Shown piece after piece: positions 8,240-16,129 of a stretch of DNA of 37,384 bases. Numbering within the stretch: the stretch's first letter is position 1; each line of letters starts with the position of its first letter. Source of the stretch: Paenibacillus sp. N3.4 (GTDB taxonomy: Bacteria; Bacillota; Bacilli; Paenibacillales; NBRC-103111); contig NZ_VRTT01000071.1 in assembly GCF_008017805.1 (NCBI RefSeq), forward strand, positions 1 through 37,384. The letters are read 5' to 3'. Position numbers and translations under genes: made by a program. The notes under the pieces were generated by a model, which did not search any database, had not been told where the DNA came from, and was given only the letters and a program-made list of their open reading frames with translations.

Positions 8240-8300
8240 CGCGTAAGCGATGCATTAGTATTTTCTTTGTAACACAAAAAGCACTAAGGAGGAATCAATC

Positions 8301-9698
8301 ATGGCGAAACAAATGCCGGATCTCGAAGATTATAAATATGGTTTTAGAGACGAGCACAAATCGATCTTTCAATCAGGCAAAGGGTTGACTCGTGAGATCG
8401 TTGAGGAAATTTCCAGAATCAAAGGCGAGCCTGAATGGATGCTGGAGTTCCGTTTGAAATCTTTGGAGCAGTTTTTCAAAATGCCGATGCCGCGTTGGGG
8501 CGGCAATATGGATGATCTTGATTTTGACGACATTCAGTACTACGTAAGACCTTCTGAAAAGCAAGGGAAAACGTGGGAAGAAGTTCCTACTGAAATTAAA
8601 GAAACTTTCGATAAGCTAGGTATTCCAGAAGCGGAACAAAAGTTCCTTGCTGGTGTATCTGCTCAATACGAATCCGAAGTTGTTTATCACAGCATGCAAA
8701 AGGAACTTGAAGATCAAGGCGTAATCTTTACAGATACGGATTCAGCTCTTCGTGAATATCCGGAACTGTTCAGACAATATTTCGGAACGATTATTCCACC
8801 AAGCGACAACAAATTCGCTGCGTTGAATAGTGCGGTATGGTCCGGTGGTTCTTTCATCTATGTTCCTAAAGGTGTTAAATGTGAAGTTCCGCTTCAGGCT
8901 TACTTCCGTATCAACTCCGAGAACATGGGACAATTCGAGCGTACGTTGATTATTACCGATGAAGAAAGCTTCGTGCATTATGTAGAGGGCTGTACAGCTC
9001 CAATCTACAGCACAAACTCCCTTCACAGTGCAGTTGTTGAGATCGTTTGTCTCAAAAACTCACGTGCGCGTTACACAACGATTCAAAACTGGGCACCTAA
9101 CATCTACAACCTCGTTACGAAGCGTGCGGTTGCAGAAGAAGGCGCTACGATGGAATGGGTCGATGGCAACATCGGTTCCAAACTGACGATGAAGTACCCA
9201 GCCGTTGTGTTGAAAGGCCGCGGCGCTAAAGGGATGGTACTTTCCATCGCTGTTGCGGGTAAAGGTCAACATCAAGACGCTGGCGCGAAAATGACGCATT
9301 TGGCTCCTGATACAACTTCTACAATCGTGTCCAAATCGATTTCCAAGCACGGTGGTAAAGTAACGTATCGTGGTCTGGCTTCCTTCGGACGCAACTCCCA
9401 AGGTTCCAAAGCGAACATTAAATGTGATACATTGATTCTCGATAACGAGTCAACGTCAGATACGATTCCTTATAACGAAATCATGAACGATAACATTACA
9501 TTGGAGCACGAAGCAACGGTATCCAAAGTTTCTGAGGATCAATTGTTCTACCTCATGAGCCGCGGTTTGACGGAAGCTGAAGCGACCCAAATGATCGTAA
9601 TGGGCTTTATCGAGCCATTCACCAAAGAACTTCCAATGGAATATGCCGTTGAGATGAACCGTCTCATCAAGTTTGAGATGGAAGGAAGTATTGGTTAA
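8301..9698 (+). CDS. sufB: Fe-S cluster scaffold protein SufB
   Basis: SufB is the main scaffold on which the cluster is built. The 465 residues are the same length as in B. subtilis. Recognisable segments are MPRWGGNMDDLDFDDI near the N-terminus, SFIYVPKGVKCEVPLQAYF, the long SufBD beta-helix and the C-terminal EATVSKVSEDQLFYLMSRG shared with SufD. It is the last gene of the operon, separated from sufU by 61 bases, preceded by AAGGAGG about 9 bases before the ATG, and followed by a strong terminator. Confidence 0.96.
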   Translation: MAKQMPDLEDYKYGFRDEHKSIFQSGKGLTREIVEEISRIKGEPEWMLEFRLKSLEQFFKMPMPRWGGNMDDLDFDDIQYYVRPSEKQGKTWEEVPTEIKETFDKLGIPEAEQKFLAGVSAQYESEVVYHSMQKELEDQGVIFTDTDSALREYPELFRQYFGTIIPPSDNKFAALNSAVWSGGSFIYVPKGVKCEVPLQAYFRINSENMGQFERTLIITDEESFVHYVEGCTAPIYSTNSLHSAVVEIVCLKNSRARYTTIQNWAPNIYNLVTKRAVAEEGATMEWVDGNIGSKLTMKYPAVVLKGRGAKGMVLSIAVAGKGQHQDAGAKMTHLAPDTTSTIVSKSISKHGGKVTYRGLASFGRNSQGSKANIKCDTLILDNESTSDTIPYNEIMNDNITLEHEATVSKVSEDQLFYLMSRGLTEAEATQMIVMGFIEPFTKELPMEYAVEMNRLIKFEMEGSIG

Positions 9699-9729
9699 TC
9701 CTACTTGGGGTATCCAATTTCTTCAAATA

Positions 9730-9766
9730 AAATGCGTGTCCGATTTATTCGGATACGCATTTTTTG
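9730..9766 (+). terminator. Terminator of the suf operon
   Basis: AATGCGTGTCCGA (9731-9743) pairs with TCGGATACGCATT (9749-9761) with a single G-T pair and a 5-base loop, followed by TTTTTTG. It is one of the strongest hairpins in the window. Confidence 0.92.
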
Positions 9767-9909
9767 TTATGTGCCGGTTTTTGGCAAGTTTCTCAGTCTT
9801 AAGACCGAGTTAAATGCCAACCGCAGACGGTTATGCTAACTGGAAAAAAATGATATCGTTACTCTTATAAGAACAGCCCAAAGCGTGGCTTAAAAGTGAG
9901 GGAACAATA

Positions 9910-10407
9910 ATGAGCAGCAACTGGTATAACGGTATGTGGGAAAGCAAAGGGTTGAATCGCCGAGAGATTGATTATCAATGGCCATCACCATCCTTTCCGA
10001 TCATTAATATTCGCACTGGGGGAATAGGTAATGGTGGACGGCGTGTAGCGATTGGGCTTATCGCGGTTGGGGACATTGCTATTGGCATCGTCTCGATAGG
10101 GGCTGTTAGTGTCGGTGTCTTTTCAATTGGCGCTGTCGCAATTTCTTGGTTGCTATCGTTAGGTGCAGTTGCTGTGGCTAGCTATTTGGCCGCGGGGGCT
10201 GTAGCCATTTCCAGCTGGTTTTCTGTTGGTGCTGTGGCAATCAGTCATTTGGCTATAGGTGCGGTCGCTATTGGTCAGATAGCTATAGGTGCTGTTGGAA
10301 TCGGTCAATCTGCTTATGGTGTTGTTGCTGTAGGTCAACATGGGGTGGGTCTTATTCCGATAACCATGGATTTTATAAAGTGGGTAGGCGGCTTGTTCAA
10401 AGGATAA
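9910..10407 (+). CDS. Pentapeptide-like repeat protein, probable beta-solenoid
   Basis: The 165-residue protein has a polar N-terminus (about 1-38) and then roughly 20 repeats of five residues with the pattern hydrophobic-A/S-I/V-G-x, for example VAIGL IAVGD IAIGI, running to about residue 150, occasionally stretched to six. The spacing resembles pentapeptide repeats that fold as four-sided beta-helices, but the faces here are almost wholly hydrophobic and glycine replaces the usual polar residue. It may therefore lie in or on the membrane, or pack against itself. A short IKWVGGLFKG tail ends it. The ATG has GAGGG about 8 to 9 bases upstream. No function is known; I do not recognise a named family. 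Confidence 0.8.
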   Translation: MSSNWYNGMWESKGLNRREIDYQWPSPSFPIINIRTGGIGNGGRRVAIGLIAVGDIAIGIVSIGAVSVGVFSIGAVAISWLLSLGAVAVASYLAAGAVAISSWFSVGAVAISHLAIGAVAIGQIAIGAVGIGQSAYGVVAVGQHGVGLIPITMDFIKWVGGLFKG

Positions 10408-10537
10408 ATTTAGTCTAATAAATGAAACCTTCCAATATGCTCCATACAGGTAAAATGGGTACTTCATGCATATTTGTATGCGGCTTGTCTCACCCTAAAA
10501 AGGATAGCAATGAAATCCTTAAAGGAGAAGAGAAGCC

Positions 10538-11647
10538 ATGTCGAGAAGGCTGAAAGTATCATTAATCGGAAGTGTGATTGTCTTATTGGCGACGATAACA
10601 GCTTGTGGGAGTAACAAGATTAGCCCTAATCAATCAGCACCAATGCCAATTCCATCTGCACAATCCGGGAATACAAGTCATTCTGTTACGGATAGCTTAA
10701 CGCAAGATGGAGGAAGAATAAGAGCCCAAGGCAGTGAAGATACATTAGTACCCATAAAGATGATCGGAAATGTAAATTATATCTCTGCGGATGAACTTAT
10801 TAAAACCTTGAAATTTCAGTCTGAATGGGACGATACTGCGCAGAAATTATTGATTGGTGACAATGATGCCAATTTTGAGTTAACCATGAATTCGACAAAA
10901 GCTAGAAAAGACGGGCATGAGATACAAGTAAGCCAATCTTTCGTGAAAGAGGCGGACACGACTTATATACCCGTTGCTGCATTGGCAGATTTATTTCAAG
11001 AAGATATGTCCTATTCGGTTAAGGATGGGCAGCTAGTTATTCATGCATCTTCTCTTGCAACCATTGAACATGAAGATGATCCAGACCCGCAAGGTCAAGC
11101 TGCGGAGTTGGAATTTAGCGATGACCCGACGGATCCGTTCAAGAACGAAGGAAACGTAACAAATCCTGCATCTACCTATCAGATTAATGGATCTGACTTA
11201 CCGGTGTGGTCCTCATTTGGACAAGATAAGGCTATGCCTGTGCTCAAAAGTACGGATATTAATGCTTTAATCAGTAAGGGAAAACAATATCTCGGTGTAA
11301 AATATAAATTTGGCGCCGGGCCATATCCACAAACGGGAAGATTCGATTGCTCGACCTTCACCCAATATGTTTTCGGTAAATATGGGGTTAGTCTTCCAAG
11401 GCTTGCTCGTGAACAAGCTAATATCGGTGCGTTGGTTAGTCGAAAAAATTTACGAAAAGGCGATTTAATGTTTTATTTTGTGCCAGGTCGATTCAAATCA
11501 AATAAAACAGTGGGACATGTAGGTATTTATATTGGCAATATGCAAATGCTCCACGCCTCACCATTGCCAAAAAATGGCGTACAGATCACCAATATTGATA
11601 AAGCTTATTGGAAGGCTACATTTCTTCGCGCAAAACGCGTTGTATAA
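10538..11647 (+). CDS. NlpC/P60 peptidoglycan hydrolase lipoprotein
   Basis: The 369-residue protein begins with a lipoprotein signal peptide; the lipobox ends ITAC with the modified cysteine at C23. Residues about 70-170 resemble the copper amine oxidase N-terminal-like domain common in Paenibacillus surface proteins (VPIKMIGNVNYISADELIKT onward). The C-terminal NlpC/P60 domain (about 245-369) has the catalytic triad C271 (FDCSTF), H327 (VGHVGIYIG) and H339 (LHAS), so it probably cleaves cell-wall stem peptides on the outer face of the membrane. The start has AAAGGAG upstream. It is followed by its own terminator, suggesting a single-gene unit. Confidence 0.9.
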   Translation: MSRRLKVSLIGSVIVLLATITACGSNKISPNQSAPMPIPSAQSGNTSHSVTDSLTQDGGRIRAQGSEDTLVPIKMIGNVNYISADELIKTLKFQSEWDDTAQKLLIGDNDANFELTMNSTKARKDGHEIQVSQSFVKEADTTYIPVAALADLFQEDMSYSVKDGQLVIHASSLATIEHEDDPDPQGQAAELEFSDDPTDPFKNEGNVTNPASTYQINGSDLPVWSSFGQDKAMPVLKSTDINALISKGKQYLGVKYKFGAGPYPQTGRFDCSTFTQYVFGKYGVSLPRLAREQANIGALVSRKNLRKGDLMFYFVPGRFKSNKTVGHVGIYIGNMQMLHASPLPKNGVQITNIDKAYWKATFLRAKRVV

Positions 11648-11658
11648 TACGTCGTTTG

Positions 11659-11688
11659 AGTCTATCCTTAGAGGGTAGACTTTTTTTT
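11659..11688 (+). terminator. Terminator after the NlpC/P60 gene
   Basis: AGTCTATCC (11659-11667) pairs with GGGTAGACT (11673-11681) with one G-T pair, followed by a run of T to 11688. Confidence 0.9.
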
Positions 11689-11702
11689 CCAGATTGAAAC
11701 AA

Positions 11703-11731
11703 TTGTGTCATTCATGCGTTTTATTTAGTAT
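11703..11731 (+). promoter_or_regulatory. Probable promoter of the ATP-grasp/DUF350 operon
   Basis: TTGTGT (11703-11708), 17-base spacer, TAGTAT (11726-11731), 30 bases before the first start codon and right after the previous terminator. Confidence 0.55.
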
Positions 11732-11760
11732 GAAGTCATGAAATTAAGGAGGATGAACCA

Positions 11761-11979
11761 ATGAATATAGCTCTATTGGAAAAATTAGCAGATGGGCAGC
11801 TCATTAAAATAAGCGAACGCGCATGGGATGAGAAGTGGATCCAAGCCTTGAATGCAGCGAATTTTGTATTAGTGGGAGGTAAAGAATACGAAATGATTGA
11901 AGGGAGACTTAATCTGGATCTCGATGTATTCGAACTTCTTCTTGTTAAGGTGGGTACGGAAGGAGGAGGGAATAGGTAG
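11761..11979 (+). CDS. Small hypothetical protein, first gene of the ATP-grasp operon
   Basis: The 72-residue protein is soluble and has no cysteine: MNIALLEKLADGQLIKISER, then a DEKWIQALNAANFVLVGG segment and a leucine-rich DLDVFELLLVKV end. The ATG has an excellent AAGGAGG about 8 bases upstream. Its last codon overlaps the next start (TAGTG), so the two are translationally coupled. I do not recognise the family; position alone suggests it works with the ligase and membrane proteins downstream. Confidence 0.7.
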   Translation: MNIALLEKLADGQLIKISERAWDEKWIQALNAANFVLVGGKEYEMIEGRLNLDLDVFELLLVKVGTEGGGNR

Positions 11980-12809
11980 TGAAACGACCGCTGAAAGTAC
12001 TATCAACGTCTCTAGGCTTTCTTCTTGTCGGCCAAATGTTAATAAGCCAGGCTTTCGCTGTTGAAGCCCCCAGTTCAGGGACTGCACAAGCGGGTGCATC
12101 CAAACTAGTTGAGTGGTCGTCGGATGAAGTCAAAGCTTACTATGATCCTGCTGTTGATTGGAGTTTACCGATCCCACCCAATAACCAATTAAGCAATCCT
12201 ACTCCAACTCCTCAAGCAGACAGTGGTACCACAGGTTCTGGGGCAAGCACATCGCCGATTATTATAAACCAGGTTAGCCATGGCGGAGGCTTCGGATGGG
12301 ACGATCTTCTGCTGTATCATTTAATTTTCAATCGTGTAAGCCCTTACTCATCGAGCAATTGGGGAAATAATCATCGTTCTTATAATTATCGTTCCAATAC
12401 CCCTTATGTAACGAAAACCTATGAAGCCAACTCATTCTCGAATCGTTCTGCAACAAAAACCCCAACCACCTCAAGTAAAACGGGCACTTTTACAACGAAT
12501 AAATCTTCGTCCAGCAAAACGACGGGCTCAAGTTCAGGCACGAGTACGGGTTCCAGTACAGGCTCTAGCAACGGTTCAGGCACAGGTTCTACTGGAGGTT
12601 CAAATAAGAGTTCCGTTGCAGGCTCGAGTAATGGTTCCAGCTCAGGTTCGGGTGTAAGCTCCAGCAAGGGTACGGGCACGAGCGGAAGCTCCGGCTCCAC
12701 CACAAGTTCGTCCAGCTCTTCATCCAGCTCCAAATCAACATCGACCTCATCGGGCAGTATTGGCGGCAAATCGAGCGGATTTAGCTCATCGTCCAGCTCT
12801 GGAGGCTAA
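11979..12809 (+). CDS. Secreted Ser/Gly/Thr-rich protein, YgiB/YjfM-like in context
   Basis: Starts at GTG 11979, overlapping the previous stop by one base, with AGGAGGG upstream. The 276-residue product has a signal peptide (about 1-27, ending SQAFA) and no lipobox cysteine. A middle segment (about 28-150) includes WSSDEVKAYYDPAVDWSLP and GGGFGWDDLLLYHLIFN, and residues about 150-276 are almost only S, G, T, K and N, ending SSGFSSSSSSGG. The tail resembles the low-complexity, Ser/Gly-rich ends of E. coli YgiB and YjfM, which are also encoded next to an ATP-grasp enzyme; sequence homology outside the tail is not evident. The GGAGGC that encodes the final Gly-Gly also serves as the ribosome binding site of the next gene. 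Confidence 0.75.
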   Translation: MKRPLKVLSTSLGFLLVGQMLISQAFAVEAPSSGTAQAGASKLVEWSSDEVKAYYDPAVDWSLPIPPNNQLSNPTPTPQADSGTTGSGASTSPIIINQVSHGGGFGWDDLLLYHLIFNRVSPYSSSNWGNNHRSYNYRSNTPYVTKTYEANSFSNRSATKTPTTSSKTGTFTTNKSSSSKTTGSSSGTSTGSSTGSSNGSGTGSTGGSNKSSVAGSSNGSSSGSGVSSSKGTGTSGSSGSTTSSSSSSSSSKSTSTSSGSIGGKSSGFSSSSSSGG

Positions 12810-12813
12810 ATGA

Positions 12814-14010
12814 ATGATATTTGAAGTCATGGGGACACCTTCCAACAACCGTGAAATTAAAGTTCAGCAGTTGGCTGCTCTTGGATTTACTTGGGCAGAT
12901 CTGGAGGATGAGGCTTATTGGATCGATCAACTGGTTATCATGGAACAGCGCGCCTATGTAGAGCTTATTCATGCCGCGGAAGCCTTATGGCAAGTGTTTG
13001 ATAAAGCAGCACGTTATGTGATTGGCCGGAGACATCTCTACTATTTATTATCCATACCTGAGGTACTGTGGGAGGGGTTAGATCGACTCCAACCGAATCC
13101 TGAGAGATTTATCAGTCGGTATGCAAGATTTGATTTTACGGTAAGTCAAGATGGCCGTATAAAGCTGCTGGAACTGAATGCAGACACGCCAACAGGCTAT
13201 GTGGAAGCGTCTATAGCTACCCCTTGGTTATGTGAACAATACGGGTTAGAATCGCCAAATAAAGCTATGAAAGAACATATTCGTCGCGCTTGGGAGATCG
13301 AGGCCCCCGATTACGCGGCTTGTATCGCGTATGGTCAGCATAAGGAAGATACAGGAACGATTGATGCCTTAGTGGCCCACAGCGGCAGGCAGATGACGTG
13401 TGTGGATTGTTTGGACCTGGCCATCGATGAAGGTATCGTCAAAGTTGGTGAAGAGCACATCATTAGTAAAATGTTCGCCCTTTATCCCAAAGAATGGATG
13501 GGTGTTGATGATGGAGGCGAGGCATTGGCCTATGCCATTGAGGAACAATTGATTCAATTGTTCAATCCGCTGCATGCTGTTATTTTGCAATCCAAAGGCT
13601 TACAGGCCTTGATATGGGACTTACACCTGGAGCAGTCAGAACTCTTTTCTAAGTGGGAACACGCAGCCATAGAAGCCTATATGCTGCCAACCTTCACATC
13701 CCCTGACCTTACAGGATATTATGTATCCAAATCCATGTTCGGCCGAGAAGGCGGCTCGGTTGAGTTATATAACGAACAGGGGGAGCTAGAGGTGAAGGAT
13801 GAGGCTGGTTTTGACACGAGCGTGTTTTTTGAAAGAGTGTATCAACAGCGAGCGGACTTACCGGAGCTCTCTTTTGCCCATGGCACCAAACATTTGCTAA
13901 CGGGGCTTTTTGTCCTAAATGGTGTGCCTTGCGGTATTTTGGGGCGAGCCGGAGGGAGAATTACAGGGAATTCCAGTCAATTTGTTGCGATAGGAGTGAA
14001 AAGAGATTGA
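12814..14010 (+). CDS. Glutathionylspermidine synthase-like ATP-grasp ligase (YgiC/YjfC type)
   Basis: The 398-residue protein matches the synthetase domain of the glutathionylspermidine synthase family, as in E. coli YgiC and YjfC, which lack the amidase half. Key parts are RYARFDF followed by IKLLELNADTPTG (E120 and N122, Mg-ATP ligands in the ATP-grasp fold), GYYVSKSMFGREGGSV near 305-323 and GRITGNSSQFVAIGV at the C-terminus. Family members join a carboxylate to an amine with ATP; the substrates of the YgiC/YjfC branch are not known to me. GGAGG lies 8 bases before the ATG. It is the third gene of a tight operon with a secreted low-complexity protein before it and two membrane proteins after. 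Confidence 0.88.
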   Translation: MIFEVMGTPSNNREIKVQQLAALGFTWADLEDEAYWIDQLVIMEQRAYVELIHAAEALWQVFDKAARYVIGRRHLYYLLSIPEVLWEGLDRLQPNPERFISRYARFDFTVSQDGRIKLLELNADTPTGYVEASIATPWLCEQYGLESPNKAMKEHIRRAWEIEAPDYAACIAYGQHKEDTGTIDALVAHSGRQMTCVDCLDLAIDEGIVKVGEEHIISKMFALYPKEWMGVDDGGEALAYAIEEQLIQLFNPLHAVILQSKGLQALIWDLHLEQSELFSKWEHAAIEAYMLPTFTSPDLTGYYVSKSMFGREGGSVELYNEQGELEVKDEAGFDTSVFFERVYQQRADLPELSFAHGTKHLLTGLFVLNGVPCGILGRAGGRITGNSSQFVAIGVKRD

Positions 14011-14641
14011 ATAAAGGAAGATTTTGGCTAATGGCCATAGGCTTTATTATTTGTATGGTTATTATATGGGCAATTAGCAGTTCAGTTGGCAAGGAGCCAT
14101 CTGTCCTGAGTAAGACCGCTGCCACTGGGTCCACAAGCAGTGTTGATGTACCTTGGGATTATCAGGTGCAAGAAGCTAAAGTAGGAGATTTGTTGGATGG
14201 GGATATGTCCTATTGCCCAACAATGAACGTATATCCAATGATCAAAATTTTGCAACGGGCGACAAGATCTGGGTCCTTAACTATATGCAGGCTTCCACGA
14301 AAACGGATAGTGAAGGAAAGAATAATGTGACGCTCTCAAAATGGCAACCGATTAAGACTTTTAAAACCCAAGAAGAGGCAGCTAAAGATTTATCGGAATT
14401 GAAAGTGGAATTGAAGACGAGTGTCAAACTGGTTGGTGTGTATAAAACAGAGCTGAATGGCGATTACAGATATTTTGCCGTGGCGGATTTACCAACAGGG
14501 CAAAAAGTGAAGCAACCGATTGCGGAAGAACGTTATGCGAGCTTCAAAAATAAGAAAGAAGTTCAGGTTGTTCTTGAGGAAGTACATGACTACAGCAATT
14601 ATGATCAATCGATGGCCAAATTTAGGGGGTGGGCAGAGTGA
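14007..14641 (+). pseudogene. Single-TM extracytoplasmic protein, broken by a one-base frameshift
   Basis: A TTG start at 14007 overlaps the ligase stop (TTGA) and has TAGGAG upstream. The first frame encodes MNKGRFWLMAIGFIICMVII, a single membrane anchor, then a polar segment to GDMSYCP. After about 14218 this frame becomes nonsense and stops at 14330, while the next frame carries on with NNERISNDQNFATGDKIWVL to the stop at 14641. Restoring one C in the CCC run at about 14217-14219 gives a continuous 211-residue protein: N-terminal anchor and an alpha/beta outer domain. No family was recognised. Both neighbours are intact and overlap it, so a sequence error is a reasonable alternative to a true lesion. 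Confidence 0.75.
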
Positions 14642-15027
14642 TAGTTTTGAATATTGTTATTAGTTTGTTAGTCATTGTTCTGCTTCAATTCGCTGGGATG
14701 TACGTGTTTAGTTTGATGATGCCTTATCGTGACATGGATGAGGTTAATAAAGGAAATCTTGCTGTAGGCATAGCCAAGGGAGGAGAATTCGTTGCCACAG
14801 CAATTGTATTGGCCATTGCGGCTTATACGAATTCCTCCATTTGGCATATGTGCTTGTGGTTCGCAGTAGGGTATGTATGCTTAATTGCAACGTATTGGAT
14901 CTTCGATTGGATTACCCCAAGCGTGAAATTATCTACTCAATTACAGGAAGGAAATGTGGCTGTAGGGACGCTGCTTGCGGCTGTATACATCGGTATTGCT
15001 CTAGCGGTGAGCAGCATTATTATTTAG
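14638..15027 (+). CDS. DUF350 (YjfL family) membrane protein
   Basis: A small integral membrane protein of 129 residues with four predicted segments arranged as two similar halves; each half has a [G/E]N-x-A-V-G motif (KGNLAVGIAKGGEF and EGNVAVGTLLAAVY), the hallmark of DUF350. The GTG at 14638 is chosen because it overlaps the previous stop (GTGA) and has AGGGGG upstream; an in-frame GTG at 14629 also exists. DUF350 genes are often found beside YjfC/YgiC-type ATP-grasp genes, as here. Its molecular role is unknown. Confidence 0.88.
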   Translation: MIVLNIVISLLVIVLLQFAGMYVFSLMMPYRDMDEVNKGNLAVGIAKGGEFVATAIVLAIAAYTNSSIWHMCLWFAVGYVCLIATYWIFDWITPSVKLSTQLQEGNVAVGTLLAAVYIGIALAVSSIII

Positions 15028-15119
15028 GGCACGGTTACATGGCAATGGTCGTTATTTCCACATCGCCAAGGGATAGATCCAAAAATTCATTATTGATTCT
15101 GATTAGCGGTCGAAAGAAA

Positions 15120-16079
15120 TCAGAAGGATTCGTCATGATGATGGTGCCAACGCGGCCGTCGCTTAAGAATACTTTTGCCGATGAAGTTAGGAATCATATT
15201 GCGGATAAATACTTGTGTAATGTTGGGGTCTAACTGGCCAAAGCTTAAACGATGCAATTCTTTCAATACAGCCAGAAGGTCTCTTTTTTCTTGGTAAACG
15301 CGGTTGCAGATCATGGCGCTATAAACGTCTGCAATCGCAACAATAAGTGAGTAGGAATGAATTTCAGTATGTTTTTTGCGCAGCGGATAGCCGGTGCCAT
15401 CTAATCGTTCATGATGCTGCAGCGCAACAAGAGCCAGGGCATCCTCATGCAGCGAATTGCGAATAATGTCGTAGCCGTATATCGTATGTTTTTTAATTTC
15501 ATTATACTCGTCGGATGTCAGCTTTCCTGGTTTTTGCAGGATGGCTTCTTCCACTTTGCATTTACCAATGTCGTGCAAATAACCTGCTTTGCCAATATAG
15601 CGGGCTTCTTTTTCGCTTTTGTTTAACCATTTGGCCATATAATAGGATAGCATACCGACCTGTACACTATGTTGATAGGCGTATTCTTCCTTACTGTTTA
15701 AGGAAAGTAGTAAGGAGACCACGTCTTTTTCATCCTCAAAGCTCTCAATTAAAGGAGTGAAAGCGGATTCTATAAACTCCGGATCAATAGATTCGGAGTT
15801 GCTAGCGACCTGAAAGAGATCTTTAATACTGCTTATGGCAAGGTTAAAAGAGTGCAACTGCTCATCAGTTGCATGCTGTTCAATCGATCCCTCTTGTTCT
15901 GTAGCGGCTTCGCTGCTTCTGGGGAGGATATCCACATATTCAACATTGTGGCGATTAAGCATCAAAATATCACTGGCATCCACAACATTTCCCGATGAAA
16001 GCAGATGGAGTCCGAAAGAATTGAAGGAATCGGAAATAAGTTTATCGCCAACTATAAGTTGAAGCACATGTATACGCAT
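15120..16079 (-). CDS. HD-GYP domain protein, probable c-di-GMP phosphodiesterase
   Basis: The 319-residue cytoplasmic protein has a poorly conserved N-terminal region (about 1-130) and a C-terminal HD-GYP domain with all signature parts: H137 in YQHSVQVG, HD at 169-170 in LHDIGK, and HHERLDGTGYP at 222-232 (the GYP is intact). Such domains hydrolyse cyclic di-GMP or related dinucleotides. The ATG at 16079 has GAGAGGAAC upstream. The C-terminus has an unusual WHHHHDESF tail. It is 50 bases downstream of the moeB-like gene on the same strand and may be co-transcribed, though a functional link to molybdopterin genes is not obvious. Confidence 0.9.
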   Translation of the reverse strand: MRIHVLQLIVGDKLISDSFNSFGLHLLSSGNVVDASDILMLNRHNVEYVDILPRSSEAATEQEGSIEQHATDEQLHSFNLAISSIKDLFQVASNSESIDPEFIESAFTPLIESFEDEKDVVSLLLSLNSKEEYAYQHSVQVGMLSYYMAKWLNKSEKEARYIGKAGYLHDIGKCKVEEAILQKPGKLTSDEYNEIKKHTIYGYDIIRNSLHEDALALVALQHHERLDGTGYPLRKKHTEIHSYSLIVAIADVYSAMICNRVYQEKRDLLAVLKELHRLSFGQLDPNITQVFIRNMIPNFIGKSILKRRPRWHHHHDESF

Positions 16080-16129
16080 AGAAGTTCCTCTCCCAGTTCC
16101 ATCATCAAAATAGGTACATAGTAGTAATA

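Noticed and set aside
9771..9909. Possible riboswitch in the leader of the solenoid protein gene
   Set aside because: Small inverted repeats (AACCG/CGGTT) are present, but no conserved core of a known riboswitch such as GEMM-I could be matched.
12419..12769. 116-residue minus-strand reading frame rich in Glu, Pro, Leu and Val
   Set aside because: It is the complement of the Ser/Gly/Thr repeats of the secreted protein on the plus strand; its composition follows from that and it has no ribosome binding site.
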